From: CAYVXE01 sp964455375
Lineage (GTDB): Bacteria > Zhuqueibacterota > Zhuqueibacteria > Oceanimicrobiales > Oceanimicrobiaceae
Reading direction: 5' to 3'
DNA: 64,000 bases
NCBI GenBank assembly: GCA_964455375.1
Contig: CAYVXE010000003.1
Span: 1 to 64,000, forward strand
Shown here: positions 1-8,294 of the stretch, piece after piece
Layout of the letters: each line of letters opens with the position of its first letter
Numbering within the stretch: position 1 is the first letter of the stretch
Notes under the pieces: generated by a model
The model's database searches: none
Seen by the model: only the letters and a program-made list of their open reading frames with translations
Told to the model about the DNA's origin: nothing
Made by a program: the position numbers and the translations under genes

Positions 1-452
1 CCGGCAACAATCGTAAAATTGGAACTTCCATCAGTTGTTCCTCCACTCGTAGATACGGTTAAAGTATAGTTAGTGGCTGGTGTGGTTGGGTTTGTAACGG
101 TTCCGATAATAATAGTATGTTGACTTCCACCAACCAATGCTGTACCCAAGCCGTCCCTCGTAAATGTCACAGATTGCCCCGAAGGTGTCGGCTGATCGAA
201 TCCCCCATCTATATCAGGGGAAGATGCAATCATAGTGGTAGGTAATGTAAAACCGGCATCATTAAATGTGATTGTTATCGTCCCATTCGCCGGTAGATTG
301 TCTAAAGCACCAAGCGTAAATGTAATCGAATAGTTTGTTGTTGCGCCAACTGTCGTATTATCAGGAGTTGCTGTTGATGCAAATGACAGTGAAGGCAGGA
401 ACAAAAATAGAAATAAAAGTCGAATTTTTGTAAGCATTTTTAAAGTCATCAT
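1..452 (-). CDS. Secreted domain protein, 3' end cut by window edge
   Basis: The reading frame is open from an ATG pair at 450-452/447-449 to the window edge with no stop, so the C-terminus is missing. The translation begins with a Lys/Arg-containing segment and a hydrophobic stretch ending LPSLSFA, a good Sec signal peptide with predicted cleavage before STATPDN. The mature part is rich in Thr, Ser, Gly and Asn and looks like an extracellular beta-sandwich: FTLGALDNLPANGTITITF, then an S-P-D-I-D-G-G-F segment and a V-T-N-P-T-T-P segment. The same pattern (FTLPDSLPPRGAVVVAF, K-I-K-G-G-F, V-K-N-P-N-S-G) occurs in the next gene, so the two are paralogous domains. I do not recognise a named family. 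The gap to the upstream gene is about 60 bases, so they are probably co-transcribed. No strong ribosome binding site distinguishes the two adjacent ATGs. Confidence 0.7.
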   Translation of the reverse strand, partial: MMTLKMLTKIRLLFLFLFLPSLSFASTATPDNTTVGATTNYSITFTLGALDNLPANGTITITFNDAGFTLPTTMIASSPDIDGGFDQPTPSGQSVTFTRDGLGTALVGGSQHTIIIGTVTNPTTPATNYTLTVSTSGGTTDGSSNFTIVA

Positions 453-513
453 GGGTTTGGAAAAATTTTTCTCAACCGTGAAAAGAAAACTACCGCCGTT
501 TGTTTTTTCAAGA

Positions 514-1026
514 TCATTTCTTTGCAGTCAGCGCAAACGTTCCGCGCAGAATTTTGGGATTCGTTTTTGCTTTATAGGTTTTTGTTTTTACCTGAGAGGC
601 AATTACGTCACCGTTTTCGTAGATATAAACCTGTGTAGAATAGGTTAATGTCCCTGAGTTGGGATTTTTTACGGCCGAAAGCCAGACATCGACTTTCTCA
701 TCGGCTTTATGCGGTTCGCCTTTGCCCTTTCGAATCATGAGCACTTCTTTACCGACAACAAAGGTAGAAAAACCACCTTTTATTTTTGACGATGCTCCAA
801 TCGTCACACCTGAAAGGTCAAAATCAGCAGGAAAGGCCACAACGACGGCACCTCTTGGAGGTAAAGAATCGGGAAGAGTAAATTCCAATTTATAAATACA
901 GGATTTACCCGCTTCCGGATTAGCCGGAGAAACTTTTACCGCTTGCTGAGCAAACAGATTACTGGCAGCCCCAAAAACAAGACCAAACAAAACAAGATTC
1001 GTGAGCTTTTTTAAAATAACTTTCAT
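514..1026 (-). CDS. Secreted single-domain beta-sandwich-like protein
   Basis: A complete 170-residue protein when started at the ATG at 1026. An upstream in-frame start would add seven residues, but the chosen start puts the basic segment MKVILKK directly ahead of a hydrophobic core and an LFAQ cleavage site, a typical signal peptide. The mature protein has alternating hydrophobic residues and no cysteine pair or catalytic motif that I can see; a single extracellular or periplasmic domain is likely. Its FTLP..LPP.G motif, a K-I-K-G-G-F turn and a K-N-P-N-S-G-T-L-T-Y segment align with the truncated neighbour at 1-452, which indicates duplication of a surface domain. The function is unknown; it could be a subunit of a surface layer, an adhesin or a secreted matrix protein. 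Nothing of regulatory interest was seen upstream. Confidence 0.7.
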   Translation of the reverse strand: MKVILKKLTNLVLFGLVFGAASNLFAQQAVKVSPANPEAGKSCIYKLEFTLPDSLPPRGAVVVAFPADFDLSGVTIGASSKIKGGFSTFVVGKEVLMIRKGKGEPHKADEKVDVWLSAVKNPNSGTLTYSTQVYIYENGDVIASQVKTKTYKAKTNPKILRGTFALTAKK

Positions 1027-1474
1027 GGCAAATTCTGTCACACTCATTAAGTTACTGTTCCAATTTAGAACACATTGGGTTGATTTGACGAAATAATATA
1101 GTAAAGAATTTTTTTAAAAAGCAAACTTTGTACCAGAATTGCAACATTTAATCTAACAACGCTTTTTTCTCCATAAACATAACAAAAAAACCAATATCTG
1201 GGTACTATGTTCGTAACGCAAGCTCTAGCATGTTTCCAACCTCCTCAGGCAAGCTGAAGCTTACGCGACAAACGTCAGCCCACAAGAATCGCTCAATTTA
1301 GGTAAGAATCAAAACACTATAGAGCACTACCCTTTAGCCATAGATTCTCTTTTTGCGGCTTAAAAATCCATGTTCATCCGTGATAATCAGTGGCCCTATT
1401 ATTTCCCGTCTTTTTCAAGCATGGCAAAACAGCTTGAAACGGAATGCATCTTTATCATTGAACCGCATATTGAT
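1027..1474. other. Noncoding gap, 448 bases
   Basis: No convincing gene on either strand. It holds a T/A-rich stretch (about 1085-1200), a short GC-richer stretch with a small inverted repeat around AAGCTGAAGCTTAC near 1250, and a copy of a dispersed-type repeat near 1362-1396 (listed separately). Short open frames here have no ribosome binding site and no recognisable protein similarity. Confidence 0.5.
1362..1396 (+). repeat. Remnant resembling a dispersed intergenic repeat
   Basis: The stretch around ATCCATGTTCATCCGTGA resembles the short intergenic sequence (consensus like ATCCGTGTTCATCCGTGG) that recurs in noncoding DNA of many environmental bacteria and is often mis-called as tiny ORFs encoding peptides like NPCSSV. 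The match is by recollection, not by alignment, and only one copy lies in this window. Confidence 0.35.
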
Positions 1475-2599
1475 TTATTTTAAAATTGCCCTCAGAAGAA
1501 TCAAAAATCCCTTTCCGTCATTCTCCGCTAACTTGAGGTTTTTTTCAGCCCGTTTAAATTTGGGGTTGATCTTTAATGCCGAGCGGAATTCTTCCAGCGA
1601 TTTTAAGAAAAGATTCCGGCATTGAATGAGGTTGGCAACACCGAGGTTGTTTCGAACGTCTGCGTATTCAGGATGCTCCTCGAGAATGTCCTTTAATTTC
1701 TCGACGTACTCGGAAATAAAACCGTCGTCCTTTCCTCTTCCGCCATACATGAACTTTAAATAAAATTCATTTTCAATATCAGAAAAATGCTTAATGGTCT
1801 CTTTCGGTTTACTCAAAAGAAACTCATCAACAGCCTGCTTATACGCCTGGTCATCAACAAGCTGCATCACTTTGTCAAAATTGGGAATATCCTTGTTTGT
1901 CGCCTTTTCGCAGGCGGTCTTCAGCGTTGACAGCGCATCGCGAAGATTCGGGTCATCGGGATTCAGTTGGTCATCCTCTCCGTCGGTCAAGATAGCCAGT
2001 TGCGCTATTCCCAGGTGGTATTGGGCTCCCAGATAGTTTTTATTCAACTCGACGGCACGTTCAAGATGCTTTATCGCTTCGGGATAATTTTCTTTATATA
2101 AATAAGCAACACCCAGGAAATTGTGGATATCTGCGTAATTGGGCGCCTGCTTTACCCCTTTTTCCAAAACGGCAATAGCTGGATCATAATTGTCCTCCAT
2201 TAAACACGTTTTGCCGAGATTGGCGTACACTTCGGAAAAGTCCGGATCGATTTCCAGCGCCAGGTTAAATTGATCCAGAGCTTCTTTGTGAAGCTTTTTT
2301 TCCAAAAAAAGTAAGCCAAGCTTATTCGCAGAAGGCGCATGCCTGACGGTCTTAACTTTTTCATTTATGTAATACAGGACTTCCATTTCTGTAATTACTT
2401 GCTGGTGCACTTCTTCCAACCTGCGACGGGCTTCTTCAAGGGTCAATTGCACGGGAATTTCCAAATCCCACGCATCGACAACTTCACCTTCATTAAACAC
2501 CTTACTGCTGATTCGTTGTTTCGTTTCAGAATAGCTCGTTTGAATGTGAAATTTTCTGCCGCCGACCAAAACATCATTGTTCAAACCAAGATTGTCCAT
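1475..2599 (-). CDS. TPR-repeat protein
   Basis: A 374-residue protein from the ATG at 2599; a GTG nine bases upstream is possible but has no better ribosome binding site. There is no signal peptide, so it is likely cytoplasmic. The first 80 or so residues form a separate small domain (V-G-G-R-K-F-H-I-Q-T then D-A-W-D-L-E-I-P), followed by several tetratricopeptide repeats recognisable by G-L-L-F...A-L-D-Q-F-N-L-A-L-E-I-D-P, L-G-K-T-C-L...A-I-A-V-L-E-K-G-V-K and L-G-V-A-Y-L...A-I-K-H-L-E-R-A-V-E-L-N. A final repeat near the C-terminus ends S-A-L-K-I-N-P-K-F. TPRs mediate protein-protein contacts, so a scaffold role is reasonable, but the partner is unknown. It is separated by noncoding DNA on both sides and is probably monocistronic. 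Confidence 0.85.
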   Translation of the reverse strand: MDNLGLNNDVLVGGRKFHIQTSYSETKQRISSKVFNEGEVVDAWDLEIPVQLTLEEARRRLEEVHQQVITEMEVLYYINEKVKTVRHAPSANKLGLLFLEKKLHKEALDQFNLALEIDPDFSEVYANLGKTCLMEDNYDPAIAVLEKGVKQAPNYADIHNFLGVAYLYKENYPEAIKHLERAVELNKNYLGAQYHLGIAQLAILTDGEDDQLNPDDPNLRDALSTLKTACEKATNKDIPNFDKVMQLVDDQAYKQAVDEFLLSKPKETIKHFSDIENEFYLKFMYGGRGKDDGFISEYVEKLKDILEEHPEYADVRNNLGVANLIQCRNLFLKSLEEFRSALKINPKFKRAEKNLKLAENDGKGFLILLRAILK

Positions 2600-2916
2600 A
2601 ATCTGCACTCGCTAAGTTAAGAAATTAATAGGGGAGATTCATCCGTTTTAGTAAAAACTAACATTTTTCACTTGGTTTGAGGCGCCACTCCCGCCCGGCA
2701 GCCACCGGGGAGGAATCTGAATCTTAGCATGCTATTTAGTGATTTTCTCATAATAGCGATTGCTGTACGTGATCATTTCTCATCAAATTTCTCGCTCTAC
2801 TCGAAATGACATGTGGCCCTTTTTATTGCTTTTACAATGTAGTGAGAAATGTTAGTAAAAATATAAGATCGTTTCTCTTCCGTTTACTATCGGTAAAACC
2901 TTATTAATCCTTTAGG
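2600..2916. other. Noncoding gap, about 317 bases
   Basis: No gene is supported. The gap contains a GC-rich patch (about 2680-2720), a copy of a widespread intergenic repeat (2786-2811, listed separately) and, next to the aminotransferase stop, a weak inverted repeat AACCT/AGGTT near 2895-2920 that might act as a poor terminator for the operon to its right. Confidence 0.45.
2786..2811 (-). repeat. Copy of the TCATTTCGAGCGAAGCGAGA-type intergenic repeat
   Basis: On the minus strand the sequence reads TGTCATTTCGAGTAGAGCGA followed by GAAATTT. It differs slightly from a very common intergenic sequence of many bacterial genomes (TGTCATTTCGAGCGAAGCGA, source of spurious CHFERSEKS-like ORFs). A second partial G-A-G-A-A-A-T follows. 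The family assignment is from memory of that motif. Confidence 0.5.
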
Positions 2917-4110
2917 TTAATCTCCTAATTTCCGTACAGCGTCTTTTATGTTTTTTACGGCTTCCTGCAGCAAATCCAAAGAGGCGGCATAAGAAATTCG
3001 AATATGATTTGAAGAACCAAACGCTTCTCCCGGAACCGCGGCCACACCGGCATCTTTCAGAAGGAACGAACAGAAATCCAGTGCATTTGTCAGCGTGCTG
3101 TCGCCGGCTTTTTTCCCAAAGAAGGAAGAAACATTGGGGAACATATAAAACGCACCTTTGGGCAATGCACAGGAAAAACCGGGTATCCCGGAAAGCTGTG
3201 CAAACAAAAATTTCCTGCGTTCATTGAAAGCGGTATGCATTGGCCTCAAAATACCGCTGTCCGCCTGCAATGCTGCGACACTCGCTTTCTGGGATATGGA
3301 ACAGGGATTGGAGGTCGTATGGCTTTGAATTTTTGCAACCGCTTTGCAAACAGCCTCATTGGCGGCAAGATAACCGATGCGCCATCCGGTCATTGCAAAG
3401 GATTTTGAAACACCGTTAACGGTCAGAACCCGGTCTTTTATTTCGGAGTAGGATGCCAGGCTCACGTGCTGCATACCGTCGTAAATAATCTTCTCGTAAA
3501 TTTCATCAAAAATCACAAAAAAATCATGCGCGTCGATAATTTTCACCAATGCATCAATTTCAGATTTAGAGTAGACGGCTCCGGTGGGGTTCGCTGGTGT
3601 ATTCAACAGCAGAACTTTTGTTTGCGGTGTAATGGACGCTTCCAGTTGTTCCGGCGTAATTTTAAACGCCGTCTCTTCAGACGTGTGCAAAATAATCGGG
3701 GTTGCACCAACAAAACGAACCTGCTCCACATAGCTTGCCCAGTACGGCGCGGGAATAACGACGTCATCGCCTTCTTCGCACAAAGCAAGTAGAGCATTAA
3801 TTATCGCATGTTTCGCTCCACAAGTAACAACAATATTCGCCGGTTCAAAATCAATGCCATTTTCATTTTTGTACTTCCGGCATATTGCTTCTTTCAGTTC
3901 GAACATTCCGGAAACGGGGGTATATTTTGTGAACCCGTCATTTATGGCCTGAATTGCCGCCTGCCTGATGACAGCGGGTGTATCGAAATCCGGTTCTCCG
4001 GCGCCGAGGTCAATAACCGTTTTCCCTTCACGCCGCATGCTGTCCACAAGCGACGTGATCGCCAGAGTCTGAGACGATTGTATGTTAGAGGTACGCAGAG
4101 CAAACGGCAT
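2917..4110 (-). CDS. aspC: Class I/II aminotransferase, aspartate aminotransferase type
   Basis: A 397-residue cytoplasmic PLP enzyme of fold type I, the usual length for the Ib subgroup of aspartate aminotransferases, which interconvert aspartate and 2-oxoglutarate with oxaloacetate and glutamate. Visible landmarks are the N-terminal D-L-G-A-G-E-P-D-F (35-42), N-P-T-G with the cofactor-contacting Asn at about 174, F-D-E-I-Y with Asp at about 202 and Tyr at about 205, the Schiff-base lysine in S-K-S-F-A-M-T-G-W-R-I-G-Y (Lys at about 236), and a C-terminal H-I-R-I-S-Y-A with the carboxylate-binding Arg. Its start lies 12 bases after the pta stop, so it is the last gene of the coaD-pta group. 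The exact amino acid preference (Asp, aromatic or Ala) cannot be read from sequence alone, so the gene symbol is provisional. Confidence 0.9.
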   Translation of the reverse strand: MPFALRTSNIQSSQTLAITSLVDSMRREGKTVIDLGAGEPDFDTPAVIRQAAIQAINDGFTKYTPVSGMFELKEAICRKYKNENGIDFEPANIVVTCGAKHAIINALLALCEEGDDVVIPAPYWASYVEQVRFVGATPIILHTSEETAFKITPEQLEASITPQTKVLLLNTPANPTGAVYSKSEIDALVKIIDAHDFFVIFDEIYEKIIYDGMQHVSLASYSEIKDRVLTVNGVSKSFAMTGWRIGYLAANEAVCKAVAKIQSHTTSNPCSISQKASVAALQADSGILRPMHTAFNERRKFLFAQLSGIPGFSCALPKGAFYMFPNVSSFFGKKAGDSTLTNALDFCSFLLKDAGVAAVPGEAFGSSNHIRISYAASLDLLQEAVKNIKDAVRKLGD

Positions 4111-4122
4111 AGAGTATTCTCG

Positions 4123-5097
4123 CTAATTTAATAATGAACAAATACAGGCGACGTCCACAATGTCTTTCCATGAACAGCCGCGGGACAAATCGTTTGCCGG
4201 TTTGGCAAGGCCCTGGATAATCGGGCCCACTGCTCGGGCGCCGGCAAGCCGTTCGGTGATTTTATAGGCAATATTTCCGGCATTTAAATCGGGGAAGATG
4301 AAAACATTTGCCTTTCCGGCGACCGGACTACCCGGCGCTTTACGCTCACCGATGGATGTCACAATGGCTGCATCGACCTGCAAGTCACCATCGATTTTCA
4401 AGGCCGGTTGTTTCGATTTTGCAATGGCGACCGCTTCCTGAACCTTGTCGACCATCTCATGTTTTGCACTGCCTTTCGTAGAAAAAGAAAGCACCGCCAC
4501 ATACGGTTCCTCCCCCGTTAGCTTTTTGTGCGTTTCGGCAGATGAAATGGCGATGTCTGCCAACTGTGCCGGATCAGGTTGCGGCACCACCGCACAATCT
4601 GCGTAGGTAAGAACTTTTTCATTATCAAAAACCATCTCAAAGGTACTGGAAACAAGTTCGATCTCAGGCGCCAGCCCAATGATTTGAATAGCTGCTCTGA
4701 GAACATCCCCGGTGGTATTGGCGGCCCCCGCGACGGAACCGTCGCACTGATTCTCCCGCACCATCATGGCGCCGTAAAACAACGGATTCCTCAAGGCATC
4801 AATGCTTTGCTGCCGTGAAATGTTTTTATGTTTGCGCAATTGGAAATACGTGTCGGCAAAGGAATCAAAATATTCAGAGGCCGCGGGGTCGACGATTTGC
4901 ACACCTTCCGAATCGACATGATTTTCCCTGGCGACCTGTTTTATGTCATCCGCGTGGCCCAAAACCAGACAATCTAATATGCCTTCCTTTTGCAAATAAT
5001 TCGCCGCCATTAATACACGTGCGTCATTTCCCTCCGGAAAAACGATCGTTTTGTTTAAGTCCTTCACTTTTAAACGTACAGCATCTAAAAACTTCAT
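4123..5097 (-). CDS. pta: Phosphate acetyltransferase
   Basis: A 324-residue short-form phosphotransacetylase, which converts acetyl-CoA and phosphate to acetyl phosphate and CoA in acetate and energy metabolism. The start K-T-I-V-F-P-E-G-N-D-A-R-V, the central F-Y-G-A-M-M-V-R and S-V-A-G-A-A-N-T-T-G-D-V-L-R-A (CoA-binding and active-site region), and the C-terminal F-P-D-L-N-A-G-N-I-A-Y-K and G-P-I-I-Q-G-L-A-K-P-A-N-D-L-S-R-G-C are all family signatures. There is no N-terminal regulatory DRTGG domain as in long enterobacterial Pta. The start overlaps the coaD stop by four bases (ATGA), indicating translational coupling. No acetate kinase gene is adjacent, so the partner must be elsewhere, or acetyl-phosphate is used otherwise. 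Confidence 0.95.
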   Translation of the reverse strand: MKFLDAVRLKVKDLNKTIVFPEGNDARVLMAANYLQKEGILDCLVLGHADDIKQVARENHVDSEGVQIVDPAASEYFDSFADTYFQLRKHKNISRQQSIDALRNPLFYGAMMVRENQCDGSVAGAANTTGDVLRAAIQIIGLAPEIELVSSTFEMVFDNEKVLTYADCAVVPQPDPAQLADIAISSAETHKKLTGEEPYVAVLSFSTKGSAKHEMVDKVQEAVAIAKSKQPALKIDGDLQVDAAIVTSIGERKAPGSPVAGKANVFIFPDLNAGNIAYKITERLAGARAVGPIIQGLAKPANDLSRGCSWKDIVDVACICSLLN

Positions 5098-5588
5098 GCT
5101 TTTCCTAATTTTTCTAACAGCCTCCGGTTGACTTCCTCCGGTACAAACGTCGAGACATCCCCGGAAAACTTCGCAACTTCTTTCACAATGGTTGAATTCA
5201 AATAGGTATATTTTTCATTGGGCATTAGAAAAACCGTATCGATATTTTCGGCTAATTTTCTATTCATCAAGGCCATTTGAAATTCGTACTCAAAGTCCGT
5301 AATCGCCCGCAGTCCACGCACAACCGCGTCGGCATTTTTTAATTTTGCATAATGCATGAGCAGACCGTCAAAGTTTTCCACACGAATATTGGTCAGCTTT
5401 GACGTTACGGTGTGAATCATCGCCACGCGTTCTTCAACCGTGAATAGCGGCGTTTTCGCAGGGTTGGTGGTGACTGCAACAATAATGGTGTCGAACAAAT
5501 CTATGGCACGTTCAATGATATCAAGATGGCCATTCGTAATCGGATCAAATGTCCCCGGATAAATAGCTGTTTTATGCTTGGTTGTCAT
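5094..5588 (-). CDS. coaD: Phosphopantetheine adenylyltransferase
   Basis: A 164-residue cytoplasmic nucleotidyltransferase catalysing the fourth step of coenzyme A synthesis (4'-phosphopantetheine plus ATP to dephospho-CoA). It has the N-terminal Y-P-G-T-F-D-P-I-T-N-G-H motif, with the T-x-G-H signature at residues 18-21, then V-V-R-G-L-R-A-I-T-D-F-E-Y-E and a C-terminal S-S/T-x-V-K-like segment (L-N-S-T-I-V-K-E). Length and motifs are normal for the family. It overlaps rsmD by 17 bases and pta by four, and rsmD-coaD is a very common bacterial pair. Confidence 0.97.
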   Translation of the reverse strand: MTTKHKTAIYPGTFDPITNGHLDIIERAIDLFDTIIVAVTTNPAKTPLFTVEERVAMIHTVTSKLTNIRVENFDGLLMHYAKLKNADAVVRGLRAITDFEYEFQMALMNRKLAENIDTVFLMPNEKYTYLNSTIVKEVAKFSGDVSTFVPEEVNRRLLEKLGKA

Positions 5589-6138
5589 ATTGAAAAAACG
5601 AAACGAGCGTGTCTCCCTGCTTTTTTTGTGATTTTAAAAAAAAACGGCCATTATCCGGAGAAAGCCGGTTGGCGGTTTTAGCTTCATGTTCAAGAATAAG
5701 CCAGCCCTTATCTTTTATAATTTGCTGTTTTTCAACTTCTCTTAATGTTGACGCCGCGAGGTCTTTATAATATGGCGGGTCGGCGAAGATAATATCAAAC
5801 TTTGTGCGTGACGCCGAAAATCGTTTTATTGCTCTGCTGGTGCTCATTTTAAAAACGTCCGCCTTATTCACAAAGTTTGTTTTTAGCAAATTTTCGGAAA
5901 TAATTTTTACCGATTTAAAAGCATTATCAATAAAAATAGCCTTGGCCGCCCCCCGGCTCAAGGCTTCAATTCCTAAGTTACCCGTTCCTGCGTACAAATC
6001 CAACACATGACTTCCGCACATAAAACCTGCTAACACATTAAACATAACTTCTTTGTTTTGATCGGAAGTTGGTCTTATGGCATTACTTTTAAAAGCAGTT
6101 AACCGAATCCCTTTTCTCGAACCGGCAATAATCCGCAT
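5572..6138 (-). CDS. rsmD: 16S rRNA (guanine(966)-N2)-methyltransferase
   Basis: A 188-residue Rossmann-fold SAM-dependent methyltransferase that modifies G966 (E. coli numbering) of 16S rRNA in the 30S subunit. Visible are the N-terminal M-R-I-I-A-G-S-R-K-G, R-P-T-S-D-Q-N-K-E with F-N-V-L, SAM motif I V-L-D-L-Y-A-G-T-G-N-L-G (46-57) and the catalytic D-P-P-Y at 120-123. Its end overlaps the start of coaD, the standard arrangement. It lies 18 bases after the PilN-like gene, so it may be read through from that operon. Confidence 0.95.
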   Translation of the reverse strand: MRIIAGSRKGIRLTAFKSNAIRPTSDQNKEVMFNVLAGFMCGSHVLDLYAGTGNLGIEALSRGAAKAIFIDNAFKSVKIISENLLKTNFVNKADVFKMSTSRAIKRFSASRTKFDIIFADPPYYKDLAASTLREVEKQQIIKDKGWLILEHEAKTANRLSPDNGRFFLKSQKKQGDTLVSFFQYDNQA

Positions 6139-6156
6139 TGGGTTAAAAACTCAAAC

Positions 6157-7287
6157 TCAGGACTGTTGATATAAGTACATATAAATCACAAGAACCAGAT
6201 TCTCGTCACTGAAGGAAACCATGTCAGGAGAAATCAGTTGCACCTTTGTGAGTTCAACATTAATGTTTTGGCTTGAAATTTCCTGTAAAAATCCAATGAC
6301 CGACGACTGTGCACCATAAATTCTGGCAAAAATGGGTGTTTTTTGGTAGCCCTGAACAAAAGAAGCCTGCTGCGATTTCAGTTGTTGAAGTTCCAGACCG
6401 TATTGCAAGCATGCATTCTTAACCCAATCCTGCACCTGAGAAAGGGATAGGAATTCAACCTGTTCACCTGTACTCGCAGACCCCGAGGGTGACATTTTAC
6501 CCGAAATCAAAATTCTATTAAGCTGTCCGCCATCTGCGGCAATCCGGTCTTCGGAGACAACAGAAAAAACACCCGAACCAAAACTTTGATTGAGTTGGTC
6601 AGCAAAACCATGAACTTGATCTGAGCTTTTTCCTAAAACTTCAATATGCACCCGTTGCCCGCTCAAAGAAAGCAGGGTTGTATTCAAAGAAGCCGGAACT
6701 TCCTGCATCAAACTGGCAACAGAGTTGACTGTAGAGCGAGTGGTGGACAAAAACTGCGACGAAACATTGTTTACATTTTCACGATTTGATGACGCTGGAA
6801 CTCTGGGGGTCGTTATGACGTCCGCGGGTTGTCGTTTTGGCTGCGCCGGTTGTATGTTTTCGGGCTGCGTCTTAAGATCACTATTTGCTTGTGCGTTATC
6901 TGCGTTTGCCATCGGTTCTTCATCAAAGGTAAATGGTTCCTCATTGTCGGCAGTAATATTTTCGCCAGGGTTCGAATCGGCTAAGTCTTGAGATTCATTT
7001 GTGAAGGGTGGAATATCTGCTTGCTGAGTGGTTGTTTTCCCGCCACTAAAAATAAAATAATATGCGGCAAGCGCCATGACAATGATAACAGCTACGATAA
7101 TCAACGTAGACATCAAAGAAGAATAGCTTCTTCTTCTTGACAGTCCCGAGGTCTTGGTTGTGTCGAAAGTTTCCGTTCTTTCTTCAAAAGCCAATTCCTG
7201 AGTGTCCATGCTGGAAGTTTGAGTAAAATCTTCTACTCGTTCTTCTTCCCCAGTCTTATCATCACCAATTAAATTAATATCTACCAT
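6157..7287 (-). CDS. Bitopic membrane protein, PilN/PilO-like position
   Basis: A 376-residue protein with a cytoplasmic N-terminus beginning M-V-D-I-N-L-I-G, a Ser/Thr/Glu-rich linker, a basic patch R-R-R at 51-53, one membrane helix at about 58-80, a Gln/Asn/Pro-rich linker to about residue 150, and a C-terminal folded domain of about 220 residues. PilN-type proteins of type IV pilus or type II secretion platforms begin with a similar short I-N-L-(L/I) peptide that docks into PilM, and this gene directly follows a pilM-like gene (24-base gap). I therefore infer a PilN/PilO-like inner-membrane platform subunit, possibly carrying both roles in one chain. Sequence similarity to named PilN or PilO is not obvious by eye, so the function is an inference from topology and context. 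Confidence 0.6.
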   Translation of the reverse strand: MVDINLIGDDKTGEEERVEDFTQTSSMDTQELAFEERTETFDTTKTSGLSRRRSYSSLMSTLIIVAVIIVMALAAYYFIFSGGKTTTQQADIPPFTNESQDLADSNPGENITADNEEPFTFDEEPMANADNAQANSDLKTQPENIQPAQPKRQPADVITTPRVPASSNRENVNNVSSQFLSTTRSTVNSVASLMQEVPASLNTTLLSLSGQRVHIEVLGKSSDQVHGFADQLNQSFGSGVFSVVSEDRIAADGGQLNRILISGKMSPSGSASTGEQVEFLSLSQVQDWVKNACLQYGLELQQLKSQQASFVQGYQKTPIFARIYGAQSSVIGFLQEISSQNINVELTKVQLISPDMVSFSDENLVLVIYMYLYQQS

Positions 7288-7310
7288 GACTTACTCCAGT
7301 GTTTGGTGGA

Positions 7311-8270
7311 TTATTGGATGCCTCTTAAAGCCGCACCGACCGAAACCGTAAAGCGTTCGCCGCGCTCAGGGAGTCCTTCCCCCTGCTTGCCGATAGCTAG
7401 TTTTACTTTTCGAAAAGGGTTTGTACGATCAATATGGACATCATAATTGTTTTGCAAGCTTTCTAATATCCCATCTTCTACTGCTTCACCGTAGAGAAAA
7501 ATTTCTTTCAAATCTTCCAGCGTTTTTCCCAGTTGGTGATCTAAAATCAGCCGCCGTAACTCTTTAGCAATAAAACGTGCGGTGCTCTCTTCATTTTCAG
7601 CGGAACCGTTAGGCGACGAGGAAATGCCGCCTTGAGTCAGAATCAGGTTTTTCCCCTTAATTAACGAAAAGTGAATTTTATTTTCTTCTACTTCAACAAT
7701 AGCCAGTGTATCATCTTTTTCATAATCATAATTTAACTGCAATGTTCGCTGTGCGGAAAACACATCGACGTCAACTACTTTTAATTTTAAGTTTGTGTGC
7801 TTAAACACTTGTCGCAAGAACTTAATAATTTTTTTCCGAACAACCACAACCAGAATATCGTCCAAACCATTAGACGGCACGGTCTTTAACCTCTCAAAAT
7901 CAACAACATATTCTTTCATGTTGGAGATGAGAAACTGACGGACTTCCCAGTTTATGTGATCTTCGATTCGCTCTTCAACCAGGGTGCTGTCGAAGGGAAG
8001 TTTTTTCACCATAACCATTTGCGAGTCAAGCGAAAAGGCGACGTTTTTGACGTCAAAATTTTGGGTTTCATACAGACGCTCAATATCTTCGGCGAGCCTC
8101 GGAATATTGTTTTTGTCTTCAAAAAACGAAAAATCAAACGGCTGTCTCACACGCCCCTGGCTCAGATGCGTTATATGAAACTCTTTTTCGTGCTGTCTTG
8201 CTTCAACGATTCTTAGTTGGTCGTTTACTAAACTAACCCCTAAGATCCCTGAATCCTCTTCCTGAGTCAT
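7311..8270 (-). CDS. pilM: PilM-like actin-fold ATPase
   Basis: A 319-residue cytoplasmic protein. The N-terminus G-I-L-G-V-S-L-V-N-D-Q-L-R-I-V-E is the phosphate-1 type strand-turn of the actin/FtsA/PilM fold, and V-A-F-S-L-D-S-Q-M-V-M-V-K-K-L-P-F is the usual PilM segment for binding and regulation. D-T-L-A-I-V-E-V-E-E-N-K-I-H-F is the second phosphate loop, although it lacks the canonical D-x-G. F-L-Y-G-E-A-V-E is close to the adenosine motif L-x-G-G-(G/A). PilM binds the N-terminal peptide of PilN and links the cytoplasmic motor to the envelope part of type IV pili or type II secretion. The neighbours fit: a prepilin-like gene upstream and a bitopic PilN-like gene downstream. The family assignment is fairly strong, while ATP hydrolysis is uncertain given the weak phosphate loop. 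Confidence 0.7.
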   Translation of the reverse strand: MTQEEDSGILGVSLVNDQLRIVEARQHEKEFHITHLSQGRVRQPFDFSFFEDKNNIPRLAEDIERLYETQNFDVKNVAFSLDSQMVMVKKLPFDSTLVEERIEDHINWEVRQFLISNMKEYVVDFERLKTVPSNGLDDILVVVVRKKIIKFLRQVFKHTNLKLKVVDVDVFSAQRTLQLNYDYEKDDTLAIVEVEENKIHFSLIKGKNLILTQGGISSSPNGSAENEESTARFIAKELRRLILDHQLGKTLEDLKEIFLYGEAVEDGILESLQNNYDVHIDRTNPFRKVKLAIGKQGEGLPERGERFTVSVGAALRGIQ

Positions 8271-8294
8271 ATACTCCTCCGGTAAAATTTCAGC

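Noticed and set aside
451..895. Plus-strand open frames over the secreted-protein gene
   Set aside because: They lack ribosome binding sites and are shadows of the minus-strand gene, whose signal peptide and domain pattern are convincing.
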